Assembly (NCBI GenBank): GCA_947477565.1
Contig: CANJUR010000019.1
Location: forward strand, 1 to 64,000
DNA: 64,000 nucleotides
Source of the DNA: Deltaproteobacteria bacterium
Lineage (GTDB): Bacteria; Myxococcota_A; Polyangia; Polyangiales; Ga0077539
Direction of reading: 5' to 3'
The notes below the pieces were generated by a model. It had not been told where the DNA came from. It was given only the letters and a program-made list of their open reading frames with translations, and made no database searches. Each line of letters starts with the position of its first letter. The first letter of the stretch is position 1. Shown here piece by piece: positions 17,524 to 27,248 of the stretch. The position numbers and the translations under genes are program-made.

Positions 17524-17904
17524 TTACTGCTGGCCTTGCATCATGTCGTTGATGCGTCGGCGCGCGCCCCGCGCCTGGCTCTGCATGCCCGCGACCTGAG
17601 CCTGGGTCTGACGGAGTTCCAGTTGCGTAGTGGCGAGCTGCTGCTGGGTGGTCGCCTGACTCTGCTGGAGCATCGCGACCTGCTGCTCGAGGGCGGCGGT
17701 GCGCTGCTCGACCATCATGATGCGCTGCTCGAGCGCCGCACTGTCTGGAGATGCTCCCGCGGGCGGTGTCGGTATCACCGGCGCGAGAGGCGGCTTCGGC
17801 GCGGGCGCAACCACTGCGGGGAGAGTCGGTGCATCCTCCGCCGGGCCCCGACGGGAACAGGCAACAGACATTGCGGATAGCAGCAAGACTCGGGAAAAAA
17901 ACAT
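17524..17904 (-). CDS. Small exported coiled-coil (lipo)protein
   Basis: A 126-residue protein. A signal-peptide-like start (MFFSRVLLLSAMSVAC) gives a probable, not ideal, lipobox. A Pro/Ala linker follows, then a Gln-rich coiled coil from about residue 60 to the end (LEQRIMMVEQRTAALEQQVA, then LRQTQAQVAG). The start was set at MFFSRV because the 13 codons before it do not belong to a signal peptide. Function unknown, possibly an envelope spacer. Confidence 0.65.
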   Translation of the reverse strand: MFFSRVLLLSAMSVACSRRGPAEDAPTLPAVVAPAPKPPLAPVIPTPPAGASPDSAALEQRIMMVEQRTAALEQQVAMLQQSQATTQQQLATTQLELRQTQAQVAGMQSQARGARRRINDMMQGQQ

Positions 17905-17963
17905 CGCTGTTGGCACAAGGCCTAACGGGTTCGTCTCGGCCACGCAACGGCCCCGCCGGGAGC

Positions 17964-19598
17964 CTACGGTGAAGGGAGCAGATTGGTGCGCGCGCGCAGT
18001 TCGAAGTTGGCGCGGTTCCCCTGGCCGCCGTCGCGCACGTAGACGTAATAGAAGCCCGGTTCGAGCAGGCGTCCGAGGGTCTCGCGTCTCGCGCTCCCGC
18101 GTGCGGCGACGATGAGGTCACCACGGTGATCGCGCAACTCCATGTCGATGTCGGTGTGGTCCGTCTGGCCGCCGGATCCATCGATGACCATCTCTAGGTG
18201 CAGCCAACCGCGCCCGGTCATCTGCACGCGGAATACCCGTAGCGCATCGAAGCCGTTCTGTGGCCGCGCGCGCCCGCCGGACGGAGCCGGGTTCGTGAGC
18301 CCGTCGATCTTGCCGCCGACCACCCCTGGCACCACCAGGTTTGTCGGCCAGTCGTCCCTGTCGTCGCGCGGAACCATCCCTGTTGGCTCGTGCGTCCGCT
18401 CCAGCATCGCGATGAGTTCGTCGCGTCGCACGGTCGGTGTCTCGCCTTCCGTGAGCAGCCGTAGAAACGTCCCCAGGGCCGGGTATGCGGACGCCTGATC
18501 CCGCCAGGGCATCATCGCGCGCATCAACACCGCGGGCGTGACGGCGACACCATCGCGGTCCTCGTCGACGTAGCCCTCGGAGCCATCGATGAGGTCCCAG
18601 AGCACATCCGAGACGCTCATTTCGTTGCCGATACCTCGGGCACCCGGCGTCGCATGCTCGAGGTCGTGGTCGATCCGGAGGCTCCCTTCGGGCTCCATCC
18701 CGATCGTGTCCTGGTAGTGCGGATCACGGCGCACGGCGCTCGAAAACCACGTCGCGCGCCCCTCCTCCCAGGCGAGTCCCGGGTCGATGAGGGAGCCCGT
18801 CGGGTGCGATCCGCCGGTCGAGGAGTTCGACGAGAGCCGATCGAAGACGAAGTGACCGAGCTCGTGGAGGATGATCCCCTCGTCGTGTTCGTCGGTGTCC
18901 GTCGAGCGCTGGCGACCGGGCGATCCGCCGAGCAGTTCGAGGCAGAAGCGACCCGAGTGCGCGGGCCGCTCGCCCCGGTAGAAGCTCCACTCCGTGGTGA
19001 CGCCGCGGCCCCAGTAGACCACCAGCGGCGGCAGCGTCTGCCCGGTCCAGGCGCGGGTGGCGTCGAGGCCTGTGAGCAGGGTGTCGGCGATGTGAAATGC
19101 CCCGGCGATCCCGTCGACAGCGGCATCCGTGGCCACCAGATCGATCGCGTGGTTCGCGTCCGGGTGGCTCGCGCGCAGTGCGTGAGTGACCGAGCCGTCG
19201 GCCTGGGCGGAGACGCGGATGTCACTGCCGTCGCGGGTGACGTGCGCAAACACCGCGAGGCTCGCCGTGCGTGTCGGCGCTTGCAGCGCGAAGTGCCCCA
19301 CGGCATCGGTTGCCGTATGCGAGAGCTCTCGATGCTCGGCGTCCTCCGCCACCACTTCTACGAAGCGCGCGGGCCGGGACTCCAGTGCCTGCGAGGCACC
19401 CTGGAGCGTGGGTCGACGTGCCTCGTAGTGCACTACACCCTCGAAGGTCGCGATTGCGCCCAGGTCCACCGGCGCACTGATCGCGAAGGGGGCGCGGGCC
19501 GCGCTGGCGGCGGTGGTGCAAGCCGGGAGCGCGAGCGCGAGCAGGAGGCCATGACGCATCAGCACGGCCAGGACGGTAGCACCGGACGAGGATTCCAC
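17964..19598 (-). CDS. Putative secreted zinc metalloprotease (lipoprotein)
   Basis: A 544-residue exported protein with a signal peptide ending in ALPAC, a likely lipobox. A carboxypeptidase-regulatory-like beta domain (about 50-150) is followed by a region with the zincin motif ILHELGHFVFD (HExxH). The downstream WEEGRATWFS may supply the third ligand Glu. The C-terminal 100 or so residues (FRVQMTGRGWLHLEMVIDG to FYYVYVRDGG) resemble a PPC-type beta-sandwich. Peptidase activity is inferred. The start may be MRHGLLLAL, 13 codons in. Confidence 0.72.
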   Translation of the reverse strand: MESSSGATVLAVLMRHGLLLALALPACTTAASAARAPFAISAPVDLGAIATFEGVVHYEARRPTLQGASQALESRPARFVEVVAEDAEHRELSHTATDAVGHFALQAPTRTASLAVFAHVTRDGSDIRVSAQADGSVTHALRASHPDANHAIDLVATDAAVDGIAGAFHIADTLLTGLDATRAWTGQTLPPLVVYWGRGVTTEWSFYRGERPAHSGRFCLELLGGSPGRQRSTDTDEHDEGIILHELGHFVFDRLSSNSSTGGSHPTGSLIDPGLAWEEGRATWFSSAVRRDPHYQDTIGMEPEGSLRIDHDLEHATPGARGIGNEMSVSDVLWDLIDGSEGYVDEDRDGVAVTPAVLMRAMMPWRDQASAYPALGTFLRLLTEGETPTVRRDELIAMLERTHEPTGMVPRDDRDDWPTNLVVPGVVGGKIDGLTNPAPSGGRARPQNGFDALRVFRVQMTGRGWLHLEMVIDGSGGQTDHTDIDMELRDHRGDLIVAARGSARRETLGRLLEPGFYYVYVRDGGQGNRANFELRARTNLLPSP

Positions 19599-19644
19599 GC
19601 CGCGTGGCGGGGTCTGCTAAGGTGCGCCGCGATTTAGGCGAACG

Positions 19645-22600
19645 ATGAAGATCCGTAAGCTGGAGTTGCAGGGGTTCAAGTCCTTCGTGGACCGCACGGT
19701 GCTGACCTTCGAGCACGACGTGAACGCCGTGGTGGGGCCCAACGGATGCGGCAAGAGCAACACCGTGGACGCGATTCGATGGTGCATGGGCGAGCAGAGC
19801 GCCAGGCACCTCCGCGGCAAGTCCATGGACGACGTGATCTTCAACGGATCGGACACACGTCCGCAGCACCCGTTTGCGGAGGTCACGCTCACCTTTGACA
19901 ACCGCGATGGCCTCGCGCCGCCGGAGTTCGCTGCCTACGCGGAGATCGCGGTCACTCGCAAGCTTACCAGAGATGGTAACAGCGAGTATCTGATCAACCG
20001 GACACCGGTGCGTTTGATGGACGTGACCAACCTCTTCCTGGGGTCTGGTGCGGGCACCAAGGCGTACTCGATTGTCGAGCAGGGCCGCGTCGGTCTCATC
20101 GTTACGTCGAAGCCCGAAGACCGGCGTGCGCTGCTGGAGGAAGCCGCTGGCATCACTCGCTTCAAGGCGCGGAAGAAGCTCGCTGAGCGGCGGCTCGAGC
20201 TCACGAAACAGAATCTCCTGCGCGTGAGCGACCTGCTCGGCGAGATCGAAAAGGGCCTCGGTACGCTCAAGCGTCAGGCGCAGAAGGCCGAGCGGTACCG
20301 TCAGCTCAAGACTGAGCAGCGCGAACTTGAACTCTACCTTGCTAGTCACCGCTTTACGGTGCTCTCGGTGCAGGGCGAAGCGACGCGGCACGCGCACACA
20401 ACGGCCAGCGCGAAGTTGGAGGGGACGCAGGCGGCGCTGCTGCGGGTCGAGGCCGAGGGCGAGGGCTTGCGTGCGCAGGTGTTTGCCGCGGAGACGACCC
20501 TCGAGCGCGCGCAAAACCACTCTTTTGCGGCCGACAACGAGGTGCGCCGGTTGGAGGCCGAACTCCAGCGGGTGCGCGACCAGCGGGCGTCCGGGCAGCG
20601 GCGCGAGGGCGATGCTCGGCGCGAGTTAGTCGAGGTCGAGGTAAGCAACCGTACGCTGGCGACGGAGCGCGATGCACTCGCTCGCGAGCTTGAAGCGGTG
20701 GCTACTTCCGAGGCGGAGGAAATCGAGCGCCTCGCCATCGCGGAGGAGCGTCTGCGCGAGGTGCGTGATCACCTGGCAGCGGTGGACGCCGAGTTGCGCG
20801 GGCATCGCGAGGCGTCGCTTCAGGCAGAGCGGGCGCTTGCGACGGCGGAGGCCACGCGCGCGGGGGTCGCGCGAAGGCTGCGGGACGCGGAGGAGCGATC
20901 TGCGCGGCTGCGCGGCGAGGCACGGTCCATCGAGCGGCGCATTGGGGAGATCGAGCGGGAGGGTGCGTCGGCCAACGAGACGCGCGACCGGCTGAAGGGT
21001 GAGCGCGAGCAGATGGCGGCGCGGCGCGAAGCGCTGGAGGCCGAGCAGGGCCCTGCGCGGGCTGCGCGCGATGGGGCCGAGCAGGCCCTGACAGAGACTC
21101 GGCGCGAGCGCGAGCGGCTGTCGGCACGGCTGACGGCGCTGCGCGAGGTGGCCCGACGGCACGAGGGTGTCGGGCAGGGAGTGCGCTCACTGCTCGATGG
21201 ACGTAACGCGGCGGTGCTGGGGCTCGCGGCGGACCACATCGCGGCCGACGAGCGCTGGTCCAAGGCGCTGGCCGCGGCGCTGGCCGACCGTTGGCAGGAC
21301 GTCCTGGTCGCGACCGTCGATGACGGATTGCGGCTGCTGGAGTCGCTGAAAACTGGCAAGAAGGGGCGTGCCGCGGTGGTTCCGGCGGCGGCTGAATACT
21401 CGCTCGCGGAGGGGGACCTCGGCGCACCGCCGCGCGGCGACGGGGTGCTCGGTCTTTTACTTGATCAGGTAAGTGATCCGGAGGAGTTACCCCATGCAGT
21501 GCGCTCGGCGCTGCGCGGGGTGGTGGTGGTGGAGTCGCTCGCCGCGGGTCTCCGGTGCGCGCGCGAGACGCCGGGGGCGTGGCGGTACGTGACCGGGACG
21601 GGGGAACTGCTTGAGCCCGGCGGTCGTGTGGTGGGGGGCGTCCCTGAGGCGGCGGGCGCGGGCCTGCTGGCCACCCAGGCTGAGGTGCGCACGCTCGAGC
21701 CGCGGGTGGAGGCGCTGGACGATCAAGTGGCCGATCGAACCGAGTCGTTCGACGCGGCACGTGCGCGGGTGCGGGCGGCGGCGGAGGCGCTCGAAGCGGC
21801 GAAGGCCGACCTGCACGCTCAGGAGCTTTCGTTGGTCATGGCCGAGCGGGACGCGAAGGCGCATGAGGCCGAACTGGCGCAGGGGCGGCTGCGGCTCAAC
21901 GCGCTTGGGGCTGAGCTGGCGTCCTGTGACAAGGCCGTAGCCGACGCGCTCATGGAGGACGTGACGCTCGATCGCTCGATCGGCGAGGCGACCGCGCGGC
22001 GCGATCGTGCGCGCGAGGGGTTGATGTCCGGCGAGGCGGAGGGCACTGCCTGGCGGTCCGAGGTTGACCGGGCGATGTCTCGCGCGACGGATGCGAAGGT
22101 GGTTGCGGCGCGGGCGCGCGAGCGGGCCAACGGTGCGCGCAATGCTGTGCATCGCCTGGAGCGCTCGGTGGAAGAGCTCCGCACGCGAGGCGAGCGCTTG
22201 CGAGTGGAGTTGGACTCCCTGGGTGAATCTGAGCGTTCGGCGGTGACGCGCGAGGCGGGGCTCAGTGAGGCGTCTACGATGGCTGCGGCGGCGGCGATGC
22301 GCCTGCGTGATGCGGCGCAGTCCGCTCGGCTCGCGTACGAGGCCGGACGCGAGGCGTTGGGGCAGGTGGAGGGACGGTTGCGGGACATCCGCGCGCGAAA
22401 GGAGGGGCTCACTCGCGAGGTTTCTGCGCTTGAGTTGCGCGCGCGCGAGGAGGCTCTGGCGATCGAGCACCTGGTGACGACGATTGCCGAGAAGCACCAG
22501 GTGGCGTTGCCCTCGGAGGTCGCACGCTTCGCGGATCATGAGCCTCCGAACGAGGCCGATCGGGCGAGGCAGAATGAGTTGGCTCGCACTATCGAGCGCC

Positions 22601-23226
22601 TCGGCGACGTGAACCTCACGGCCATCGAGGAGTACGCGGCGCAGGAGAAGCGCCAGACGTTCTTCCGCGATCAGAAGGCTGACATCGACCGGGCAGTGGC
22701 GCAGCTTGAGGAGGCCATTGGCGCGATGAACAAAGAGTCGCGTCGGCGGTTTCGGGAGACCTTCGACGCGGTCAACGCGCACTTCCAGGAGTTGTTTCCG
22801 CGGCTGTTTCGCGGCGGCAAGGGGATGCTCCAACTGACCGACGACGGTGACCTTCTAGAGACCGGCGTTGAGATCGTTGCGCAGCCACCGGGCAAGAAGT
22901 TGATCAACCTGGAGGCGATGTCCGGGGGCGAGAAGACGCTCACGGCGGTGACCCTTCTGTTCGCGCTCTTCCTCCACCGCCCGTCGCCATTCTGTCTGCT
23001 CGATGAGGTCGAGGCGGCGCTGGACGAGGCCAACGTGATTCGCCTCGTTGACCTGGTGCGTGACCTCACGAAGCACTCACAGTTCATTCTGATCACCCAC
23101 AATAAGCGCACCATGTCGATGGCCGACGTGCTCTATGGCGTGACGATGCAGGAGCCTGGCGTGTCGAAGTTGGTGAGCGTCAAACTCCGCCAAGACGAAG
23201 CGCTGCAGACCACCGCGGTCGCATAG
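19645..23226 (+). CDS. smc: Chromosome partition/condensin protein SMC
   Basis: A 1193-residue SMC ATPase that organises and segregates the chromosome with ScpA/ScpB. The N-terminal head has Walker A GPNGCGKSN (31-39). Two long coiled coils flank a hinge at about 520-650, around VRSLLDGRNAAVLGLAADHI. The C-terminal head has the ABC signature SGGEKTLTA (from 1093) and Walker B PFCLLDEVEAALDE (Asp about 1120). Length is typical. The start MKIRKLELQGFKSF is the family norm. scpA and scpB are not in the window. Confidence 0.98.
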   Translation: MKIRKLELQGFKSFVDRTVLTFEHDVNAVVGPNGCGKSNTVDAIRWCMGEQSARHLRGKSMDDVIFNGSDTRPQHPFAEVTLTFDNRDGLAPPEFAAYAEIAVTRKLTRDGNSEYLINRTPVRLMDVTNLFLGSGAGTKAYSIVEQGRVGLIVTSKPEDRRALLEEAAGITRFKARKKLAERRLELTKQNLLRVSDLLGEIEKGLGTLKRQAQKAERYRQLKTEQRELELYLASHRFTVLSVQGEATRHAHTTASAKLEGTQAALLRVEAEGEGLRAQVFAAETTLERAQNHSFAADNEVRRLEAELQRVRDQRASGQRREGDARRELVEVEVSNRTLATERDALARELEAVATSEAEEIERLAIAEERLREVRDHLAAVDAELRGHREASLQAERALATAEATRAGVARRLRDAEERSARLRGEARSIERRIGEIEREGASANETRDRLKGEREQMAARREALEAEQGPARAARDGAEQALTETRRERERLSARLTALREVARRHEGVGQGVRSLLDGRNAAVLGLAADHIAADERWSKALAAALADRWQDVLVATVDDGLRLLESLKTGKKGRAAVVPAAAEYSLAEGDLGAPPRGDGVLGLLLDQVSDPEELPHAVRSALRGVVVVESLAAGLRCARETPGAWRYVTGTGELLEPGGRVVGGVPEAAGAGLLATQAEVRTLEPRVEALDDQVADRTESFDAARARVRAAAEALEAAKADLHAQELSLVMAERDAKAHEAELAQGRLRLNALGAELASCDKAVADALMEDVTLDRSIGEATARRDRAREGLMSGEAEGTAWRSEVDRAMSRATDAKVVAARARERANGARNAVHRLERSVEELRTRGERLRVELDSLGESERSAVTREAGLSEASTMAAAAAMRLRDAAQSARLAYEAGREALGQVEGRLRDIRARKEGLTREVSALELRAREEALAIEHLVTTIAEKHQVALPSEVARFADHEPPNEADRARQNELARTIERLGDVNLTAIEEYAAQEKRQTFFRDQKADIDRAVAQLEEAIGAMNKESRRRFRETFDAVNAHFQELFPRLFRGGKGMLQLTDDGDLLETGVEIVAQPPGKKLINLEAMSGGEKTLTAVTLLFALFLHRPSPFCLLDEVEAALDEANVIRLVDLVRDLTKHSQFILITHNKRTMSMADVLYGVTMQEPGVSKLVSVKLRQDEALQTTAVA

Positions 23227-23235
23227 GGCAGCGTT

Positions 23236-24642
23236 TCACTGCCCTCGCAGTTGCCACAAGATCGTGCAGAGCAGGCAGACCGCTCCAACCGCGACGGCGA
23301 GCCACTGTCGTCGCTGCGAACGTTGTGGGGGCGGCATGGTCAGCGGGGCGTACCTCGCTGGCGCAACGTAGGGAGTTCGCACCTTTTCGGGATTCTTTTC
23401 CGGTTCCTTTTGGATTCTTCCTGCTGCGGCACCTGGGTCGAGGCTCTCGGGTTCCCACTCAAGGAATGTCTCTGGCTGCGGCTCCGGAACTTCCGCCAGC
23501 GGCACCGATGGCTCTGGGTCATCGAAAAAAGACGAGAGCGCCGGCGGTAGCGACACGGACCCTTCATCGGGTGCGCCTGTATCGACGAAACGAGCGCCCG
23601 CCAGCCCGCCGCCAAGGAAGCGCGCGCGGATGTTGGCGAACGGCTCGATGCGGGTGACCTCGTCGGACTGCTGCGTCGGGAGATTGGCCCCGAGGGGTGA
23701 CATCTGGTGATGCCGGGTCTCGGCGACGAGCTCGATGAGGCGCACGAGTTCTTGTTCCGGTGGCGGTCCTTCGGTGAAGATGAAGGCGGAAAGCGCCTCA
23801 CCTAGATCCCGCGCGGACTGATAGCGCTCCGCGGGATCGGGGTGCAGCCCTCGGCGGAGCATCGACAAGAAAGACGCAGGGAGTTCGGGTCGCAGCGCCG
23901 CGGGGTCCTCGATGAGACCCCGGCTAATGCGCTCCAGTAGGAGTGGCAGCGGTGCATCAGGGAAGGGCGGCTGCCCCACTGCGAGTTCGTAGAGCACCGC
24001 GGCGGCGGCGAAGACATCGCTCCGGGCATCCACGGCGTGGCCGCGCACCTGCTCTGGCGAGAGGTACGGATACTTGCCCTTGATGACGCCGGCCTGCGTA
24101 GAAGACGCGCGATTGTTTGACCGCGCGAGACCGAAGTCCGCGAGCTTTACCTCGCCGTCGTACGAGAGCAGGACGTTGGAGGGCGAGACGTCCCGATGGA
24201 CGATTTGCAAAGGCTTGTCGTCGGCGTCGGTGGCGCGATGAGCGTGTTCGAGTCCTTCACAGAGTTCCCGGGTGATGAAAGACGCGACCTTCGGTGAAGG
24301 AAGCGCATGAAGGGGCTTGAGGCGTTCGAGGAGCTTCCCGAGATCGAGACCATCGACGTACTCCATAGCGATGTAGTGGCGTCCCTCGACTTCGCCGAGG
24401 TCGATGACCTGAACGATGTTGCGGTGGCGCAGGCGTGAGGTCAGTCGCGCCTCGTCGATCAGGCGTCGGGTAGCATCGGTATCCCGGGCGAGGCGCGCGT
24501 GCACCATCTTCAGAGCGACGTGCTTCTCGAAGCCGGCCACCGAGCGGGCCCGGGCGAGGAACACCTCTGCGGCGCCTCCGCCGGCGATCCGTCGCACGAT
24601 CTCGTACGCCCCAAACGATCGGGGAAGTTCCGGTGCGTTCAA
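23236..24642 (-). CDS. Hanks-type Ser/Thr protein kinase, catalytically intact
   Basis: A 468-residue membrane-anchored kinase. The catalytic domain (about 11-280) has a Gly loop (IAGGGAAEVFLA), Lys45 (VALK), HRD with Asp151, Asn156 (SPSN), DFG Asp169 and the activation segment ending YLSPEQ. A disordered acidic/Pro linker leads to a C-terminal membrane helix (LAVAVGAVCLLCTILW) with a very short extracytoplasmic tail. It is convergent with smc, 9 bp apart, and divergent from the cyclic-nucleotide-binding gene. Substrates unknown. Confidence 0.95.
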   Translation of the reverse strand: MNAPELPRSFGAYEIVRRIAGGGAAEVFLARARSVAGFEKHVALKMVHARLARDTDATRRLIDEARLTSRLRHRNIVQVIDLGEVEGRHYIAMEYVDGLDLGKLLERLKPLHALPSPKVASFITRELCEGLEHAHRATDADDKPLQIVHRDVSPSNVLLSYDGEVKLADFGLARSNNRASSTQAGVIKGKYPYLSPEQVRGHAVDARSDVFAAAAVLYELAVGQPPFPDAPLPLLLERISRGLIEDPAALRPELPASFLSMLRRGLHPDPAERYQSARDLGEALSAFIFTEGPPPEQELVRLIELVAETRHHQMSPLGANLPTQQSDEVTRIEPFANIRARFLGGGLAGARFVDTGAPDEGSVSLPPALSSFFDDPEPSVPLAEVPEPQPETFLEWEPESLDPGAAAGRIQKEPEKNPEKVRTPYVAPARYAPLTMPPPQRSQRRQWLAVAVGAVCLLCTILWQLRGQ

Positions 24643-24710
24643 CTCACCTCGCGCAGATTGTAAACGAGTAGCGGTCGCCCGGGACGCCAGTGTTGTTCTA
24701 GACTTCGCCC

Positions 24711-25220
24711 GTGGCTGACACTGTGACTCCTGGACCGCTTGTGGGGCGTGACCAACTCCGAGAGATCGGCTTGTTTGGGGGGCTCGACGACGAGTCCCTC
24801 GACGCGCTGACTCGAGAGCTTCGCGCCTCGCTTTATGACCCTGGCACGCTCGTGATGAAGGAGGGCGAGCACGCGCGCGAGATGTTCGTGGTTCTCTCCG
24901 GCGAGCTTGAGGTGGTTCGTCACTCGGCCAGCGGGGCCGAAGGGCGTGTGGCTCTGCTCGGGCCGGGCAACTGGGTAGGCGAGATGTCTATCATCGATCC
25001 GCAGCCCCGTTCGGCGTCGGTGCGCGCGCTCGCGCCGTCAGTCTTGCTGGTGGTGACCACGGAAGACCTCGACCGACTTTACCGCCGGGATATGAAGTCG
25101 TACCTGCTGATAGTGCTGAACATTGCCCGGGAGTTGGCTCGCCGGCTACGGGTGGCGGATGGAATGATCGCCGGGTTCTTGTCGTCAGTGATCGACCAGA
25201 ACCTCGGCTATCGTCGGTGA
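24711..25220 (+). CDS. Cyclic-nucleotide-binding (CRP-like effector) domain protein
   Basis: A 169-residue protein that is essentially one cNMP-binding beta-roll. The roll (MFVVLSGELEVVRH, then LLGPGNWVGEMSIIDPQPRSASVRA) carries the phosphate-binding-cassette-like EMSIID...RSAS pattern. A C-terminal helix (LIVLNIARELARRLR) follows. It has no DNA-binding helix-turn-helix, so it is not a CRP regulator by itself. The start codon is GTG. It diverges from the kinase gene with 68 bp between, so the two may share a control region. Confidence 0.88.
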   Translation: MADTVTPGPLVGRDQLREIGLFGGLDDESLDALTRELRASLYDPGTLVMKEGEHAREMFVVLSGELEVVRHSASGAEGRVALLGPGNWVGEMSIIDPQPRSASVRALAPSVLLVVTTEDLDRLYRRDMKSYLLIVLNIARELARRLRVADGMIAGFLSSVIDQNLGYRR

Positions 25221-25222
25221 CG

Positions 25223-25339
25223 TCAGAGGACCATGATGGTCTTGAAGCGCTTGGTCGCCTTGCGCTTGAGCTTCGCACGGTAGCGCGCACTGACGTTTCG
25301 GACCTTATTCTGCTTGATCTTCTTGCTGGCCAGGTACAT
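25223..25339 (-). CDS. Tiny very basic protein (38 aa)
   Basis: A 38-residue Lys/Arg-rich protein, MYLASKKIKQNKVRNVSARY continuing into KLKRKATKRFKTIMVL. The start ATG is preceded by a GAGAGAG purine run at a suitable distance. The composition recalls small ribosome- or RNA-associated proteins, but no family was recognised. It sits between, and converges on, the cNMP-binding gene, whose stop lies 2 bp away. A longer frame to 25426 exists, but its extra residues look non-coding. Confidence 0.55.
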   Translation of the reverse strand: MYLASKKIKQNKVRNVSARYRAKLKRKATKRFKTIMVL

Positions 25340-25479
25340 CGCGACACTCTCTCGATAGGCGACCCGTTGAAGTGGGTCGCTGTGTTCAGGACGCCGGACC
25401 CTATCTGGCACCCTCAGGAGTGTCAATGCACTGCGGTCGTAGAGTTGTCTTGACCCCTTCGTGCACGGTTACCTAGACT

Positions 25480-26442
25480 GTGGCGAGGCCCTTAGCGATG
25501 CCCCATGCCGACGCGACCAAGAAGCAATACCTGCTCAAGTTCATTTCGGGGAAATATCAGGGCGGTGAATTTCCGGTGGCAGCCGATCGCGAGTTCATCC
25601 TCGGCCGCTCCAACGAACTCGATGTCGTTCTGGTCGAGGACATGGTCTCGCGTCGCCATGCGAAGATAACTTGTACCCAAGACGGGCTCACCATTGAAGA
25701 CCTTGGCAGCACCAACGGCACGTTCGTCAACGGCGAGAAGGTCAAGCGTGCGAAGCTGAAAGAGGGCGATCGCGTGCTCGTTGGCACGAGCATCGTGCGG
25801 GTCGCGCTCACCGACGCGGTTGCGGGCTCCGGGGAGTCTCGCGAAGCCGAGGCGCGGGCGCGGATGCAGAGTGCGGCGCAGCGAACCTCCACCGTGAAGA
25901 CCATGAGCGGCACCATCGACGAGGTGCCCTTGGTAGATCTGCTTCAACTCTTCGCGACCAGCAAGAAGAGCGGTGTTCTGGTGATCACACGCGACCCCTA
26001 TGTCGGCAGGGTGTTCTTGCGAAAGGGTCTGCTGGCGTACGCGTCGATCAATGATAGTGCAGAGATTGGGGCGTTGAAGGCGGTCTACCGGATGCTTGCC
26101 TGGGAGACTGGGTTCTTCGAACTACAACCGGCCGACGACCGGGAATTTGATAAGGAAATCGACCTCTCCACGGAAGGAATCTTAATGGAGGGGATGCGTC
26201 AACTCGACGAGAGTCGCCGACTGCTATCGATACTGCCACCAATCAACGCTCGGCTTGGGCTCGCCATCCCTTTGCAGCCACCGTTAAAGGATCTCGACGA
26301 GCGAGAACTCTCGGTTCTGCAGGCCGTGATCAACACCGGTCGCATTGAGAGTGCGCTTGACCGTGTCTCGTATACCGATCTTGAGGTCTGCGAGGTGCTC
26401 TCGAAGTTGGTGTCGAAGCAGTACCTGCGCGTCGAGCCCTGA
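25480..26442 (+). CDS. FHA-domain protein with DUF4388 (PatA-like) domain
   Basis: About 314-320 residues. The N-terminal FHA domain binds phosphothreonine, with the motifs FILGRS, VSRRHAKI and DLGSTNGTFVNG (about 35-90). The C-terminal region (from about 140, GTIDEVPLVDLLQLFATSKKSG) is a DUF4388/PatA-N-type domain common in myxobacterial signalling proteins. It probably reads out Ser/Thr-kinase phosphorylation. The start is either GTG at 25480 or ATG at 25498. Confidence 0.93.
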   Translation: MARPLAMPHADATKKQYLLKFISGKYQGGEFPVAADREFILGRSNELDVVLVEDMVSRRHAKITCTQDGLTIEDLGSTNGTFVNGEKVKRAKLKEGDRVLVGTSIVRVALTDAVAGSGESREAEARARMQSAAQRTSTVKTMSGTIDEVPLVDLLQLFATSKKSGVLVITRDPYVGRVFLRKGLLAYASINDSAEIGALKAVYRMLAWETGFFELQPADDREFDKEIDLSTEGILMEGMRQLDESRRLLSILPPINARLGLAIPLQPPLKDLDERELSVLQAVINTGRIESALDRVSYTDLEVCEVLSKLVSKQYLRVEP

Positions 26443-26450
26443 AGTTTCGC

Positions 26451-26894
26451 TCAACCGCGACGGTCAAGTTGGCTAAGTAACGCCAGGTAGGCTTCAACCA
26501 CGGACGTGACCAGCGACACCGCTGACGCATGTTGCTCGACATCACCTACGTATCGATCAGGGTGGTATTGACGGAGCATAGTCCGGAATGCCCTTTGAAC
26601 TTCTGACCGAGGCGCACCAGGCGGCAGTTCGAGCAGGGCGTAGCAGCGAGTGATGGACCGCTCGCGCATGCGGTCCCGCCGGGCCTGCGCCATAGCGGTC
26701 AACTCGTCGTCCGCGGCCGGGCGACCATGCGCTGGCCTTCCTCGAGCCCGACGGCGGCGTTCGAGTTCGGCGCGGAGCACGTCGTCCGTGAGCGAGCGGA
26801 GGTTCAATCGCTCAGCAAGGGCTCCCTGCGCCGCTCCCATCGGGCGATCGAGCGCGGTCCGCATGCCGTCACTCAAGCGATCCCAGAGCCCCAT
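26451..26894 (-). CDS. J-domain (DnaJ-like) protein
   Basis: A 147-residue protein with a C-terminal J domain (about 83-147). It shows CYALLELPPGAPRSEVQRAF, MLRQYHPDRY with the essential HPD at 111-113, and a terminal helix. The N-terminal part is basic and unassigned. J domains stimulate the ATPase of Hsp70 (DnaK). It follows the PilZ gene with a one-base TGATG overlap, so the two are co-translated. The 3' end is convergent with the FHA gene, 8 bp away. Confidence 0.88.
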   Translation of the reverse strand: MGLWDRLSDGMRTALDRPMGAAQGALAERLNLRSLTDDVLRAELERRRRARGRPAHGRPAADDELTAMAQARRDRMRERSITRCYALLELPPGAPRSEVQRAFRTMLRQYHPDRYVGDVEQHASAVSLVTSVVEAYLALLSQLDRRG

Positions 26895-27220
26895 CAGGCA
26901 CCCTGCTGATCACGCTGCGCGAGCAGGCGATCGAGCACGGCCTGGGACGCGGGACTCAGTTCCGAGAAGACGACTCCGACTCCGGGCGGGTCTTCCTGGA
27001 GGCGAACAACCTCACCGACCCCTTCGATGAACTCCATCTCGTCGTGGAGCACAGTGAAGCGAAGGTTCACCTTCGTGCCGATGGCAAGGGGAGCGCGTGT
27101 CTTCAAAAACGCTCCTCGCCGAGAGAGGTTGGTCACATACTCCTCGATGAAGGCATCGAAGGACTCGAACTCCTGGTTGATGGTTACCCGGTCTTCGGTA
27201 CGTCGATGATCATCGCTCAT
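26894..27220 (-). CDS. PilZ-domain protein, probable c-di-GMP receptor
   Basis: A 108-residue PilZ protein. The N-terminal RRTEDRV carries the RxxxR-type c-di-GMP-binding arginines. NLSRRGAFLKT provides the second conserved (D/N)xSxxG motif. The barrel strands GTKVNLRFTVL and GVGEVVRLQ follow. Both ligand motifs look intact. The start MSDDHRR was chosen because of a well-placed GGAG. The frame extends upstream only as overlap with the RNase gene. It is co-translated with the J-domain gene. Confidence 0.9.
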   Translation of the reverse strand: MSDDHRRTEDRVTINQEFESFDAFIEEYVTNLSRRGAFLKTRAPLAIGTKVNLRFTVLHDEMEFIEGVGEVVRLQEDPPGVGVVFSELSPASQAVLDRLLAQRDQQGA

Positions 27221-27248
27221 GGGAGAACTCCGCGGCGCACCCGCCAGG

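Noticed and set aside
20702-22833. Long antisense frames across smc
   Set aside because: Arg/Pro-rich shadow translations of the coiled-coil coding region with no recognisable family.
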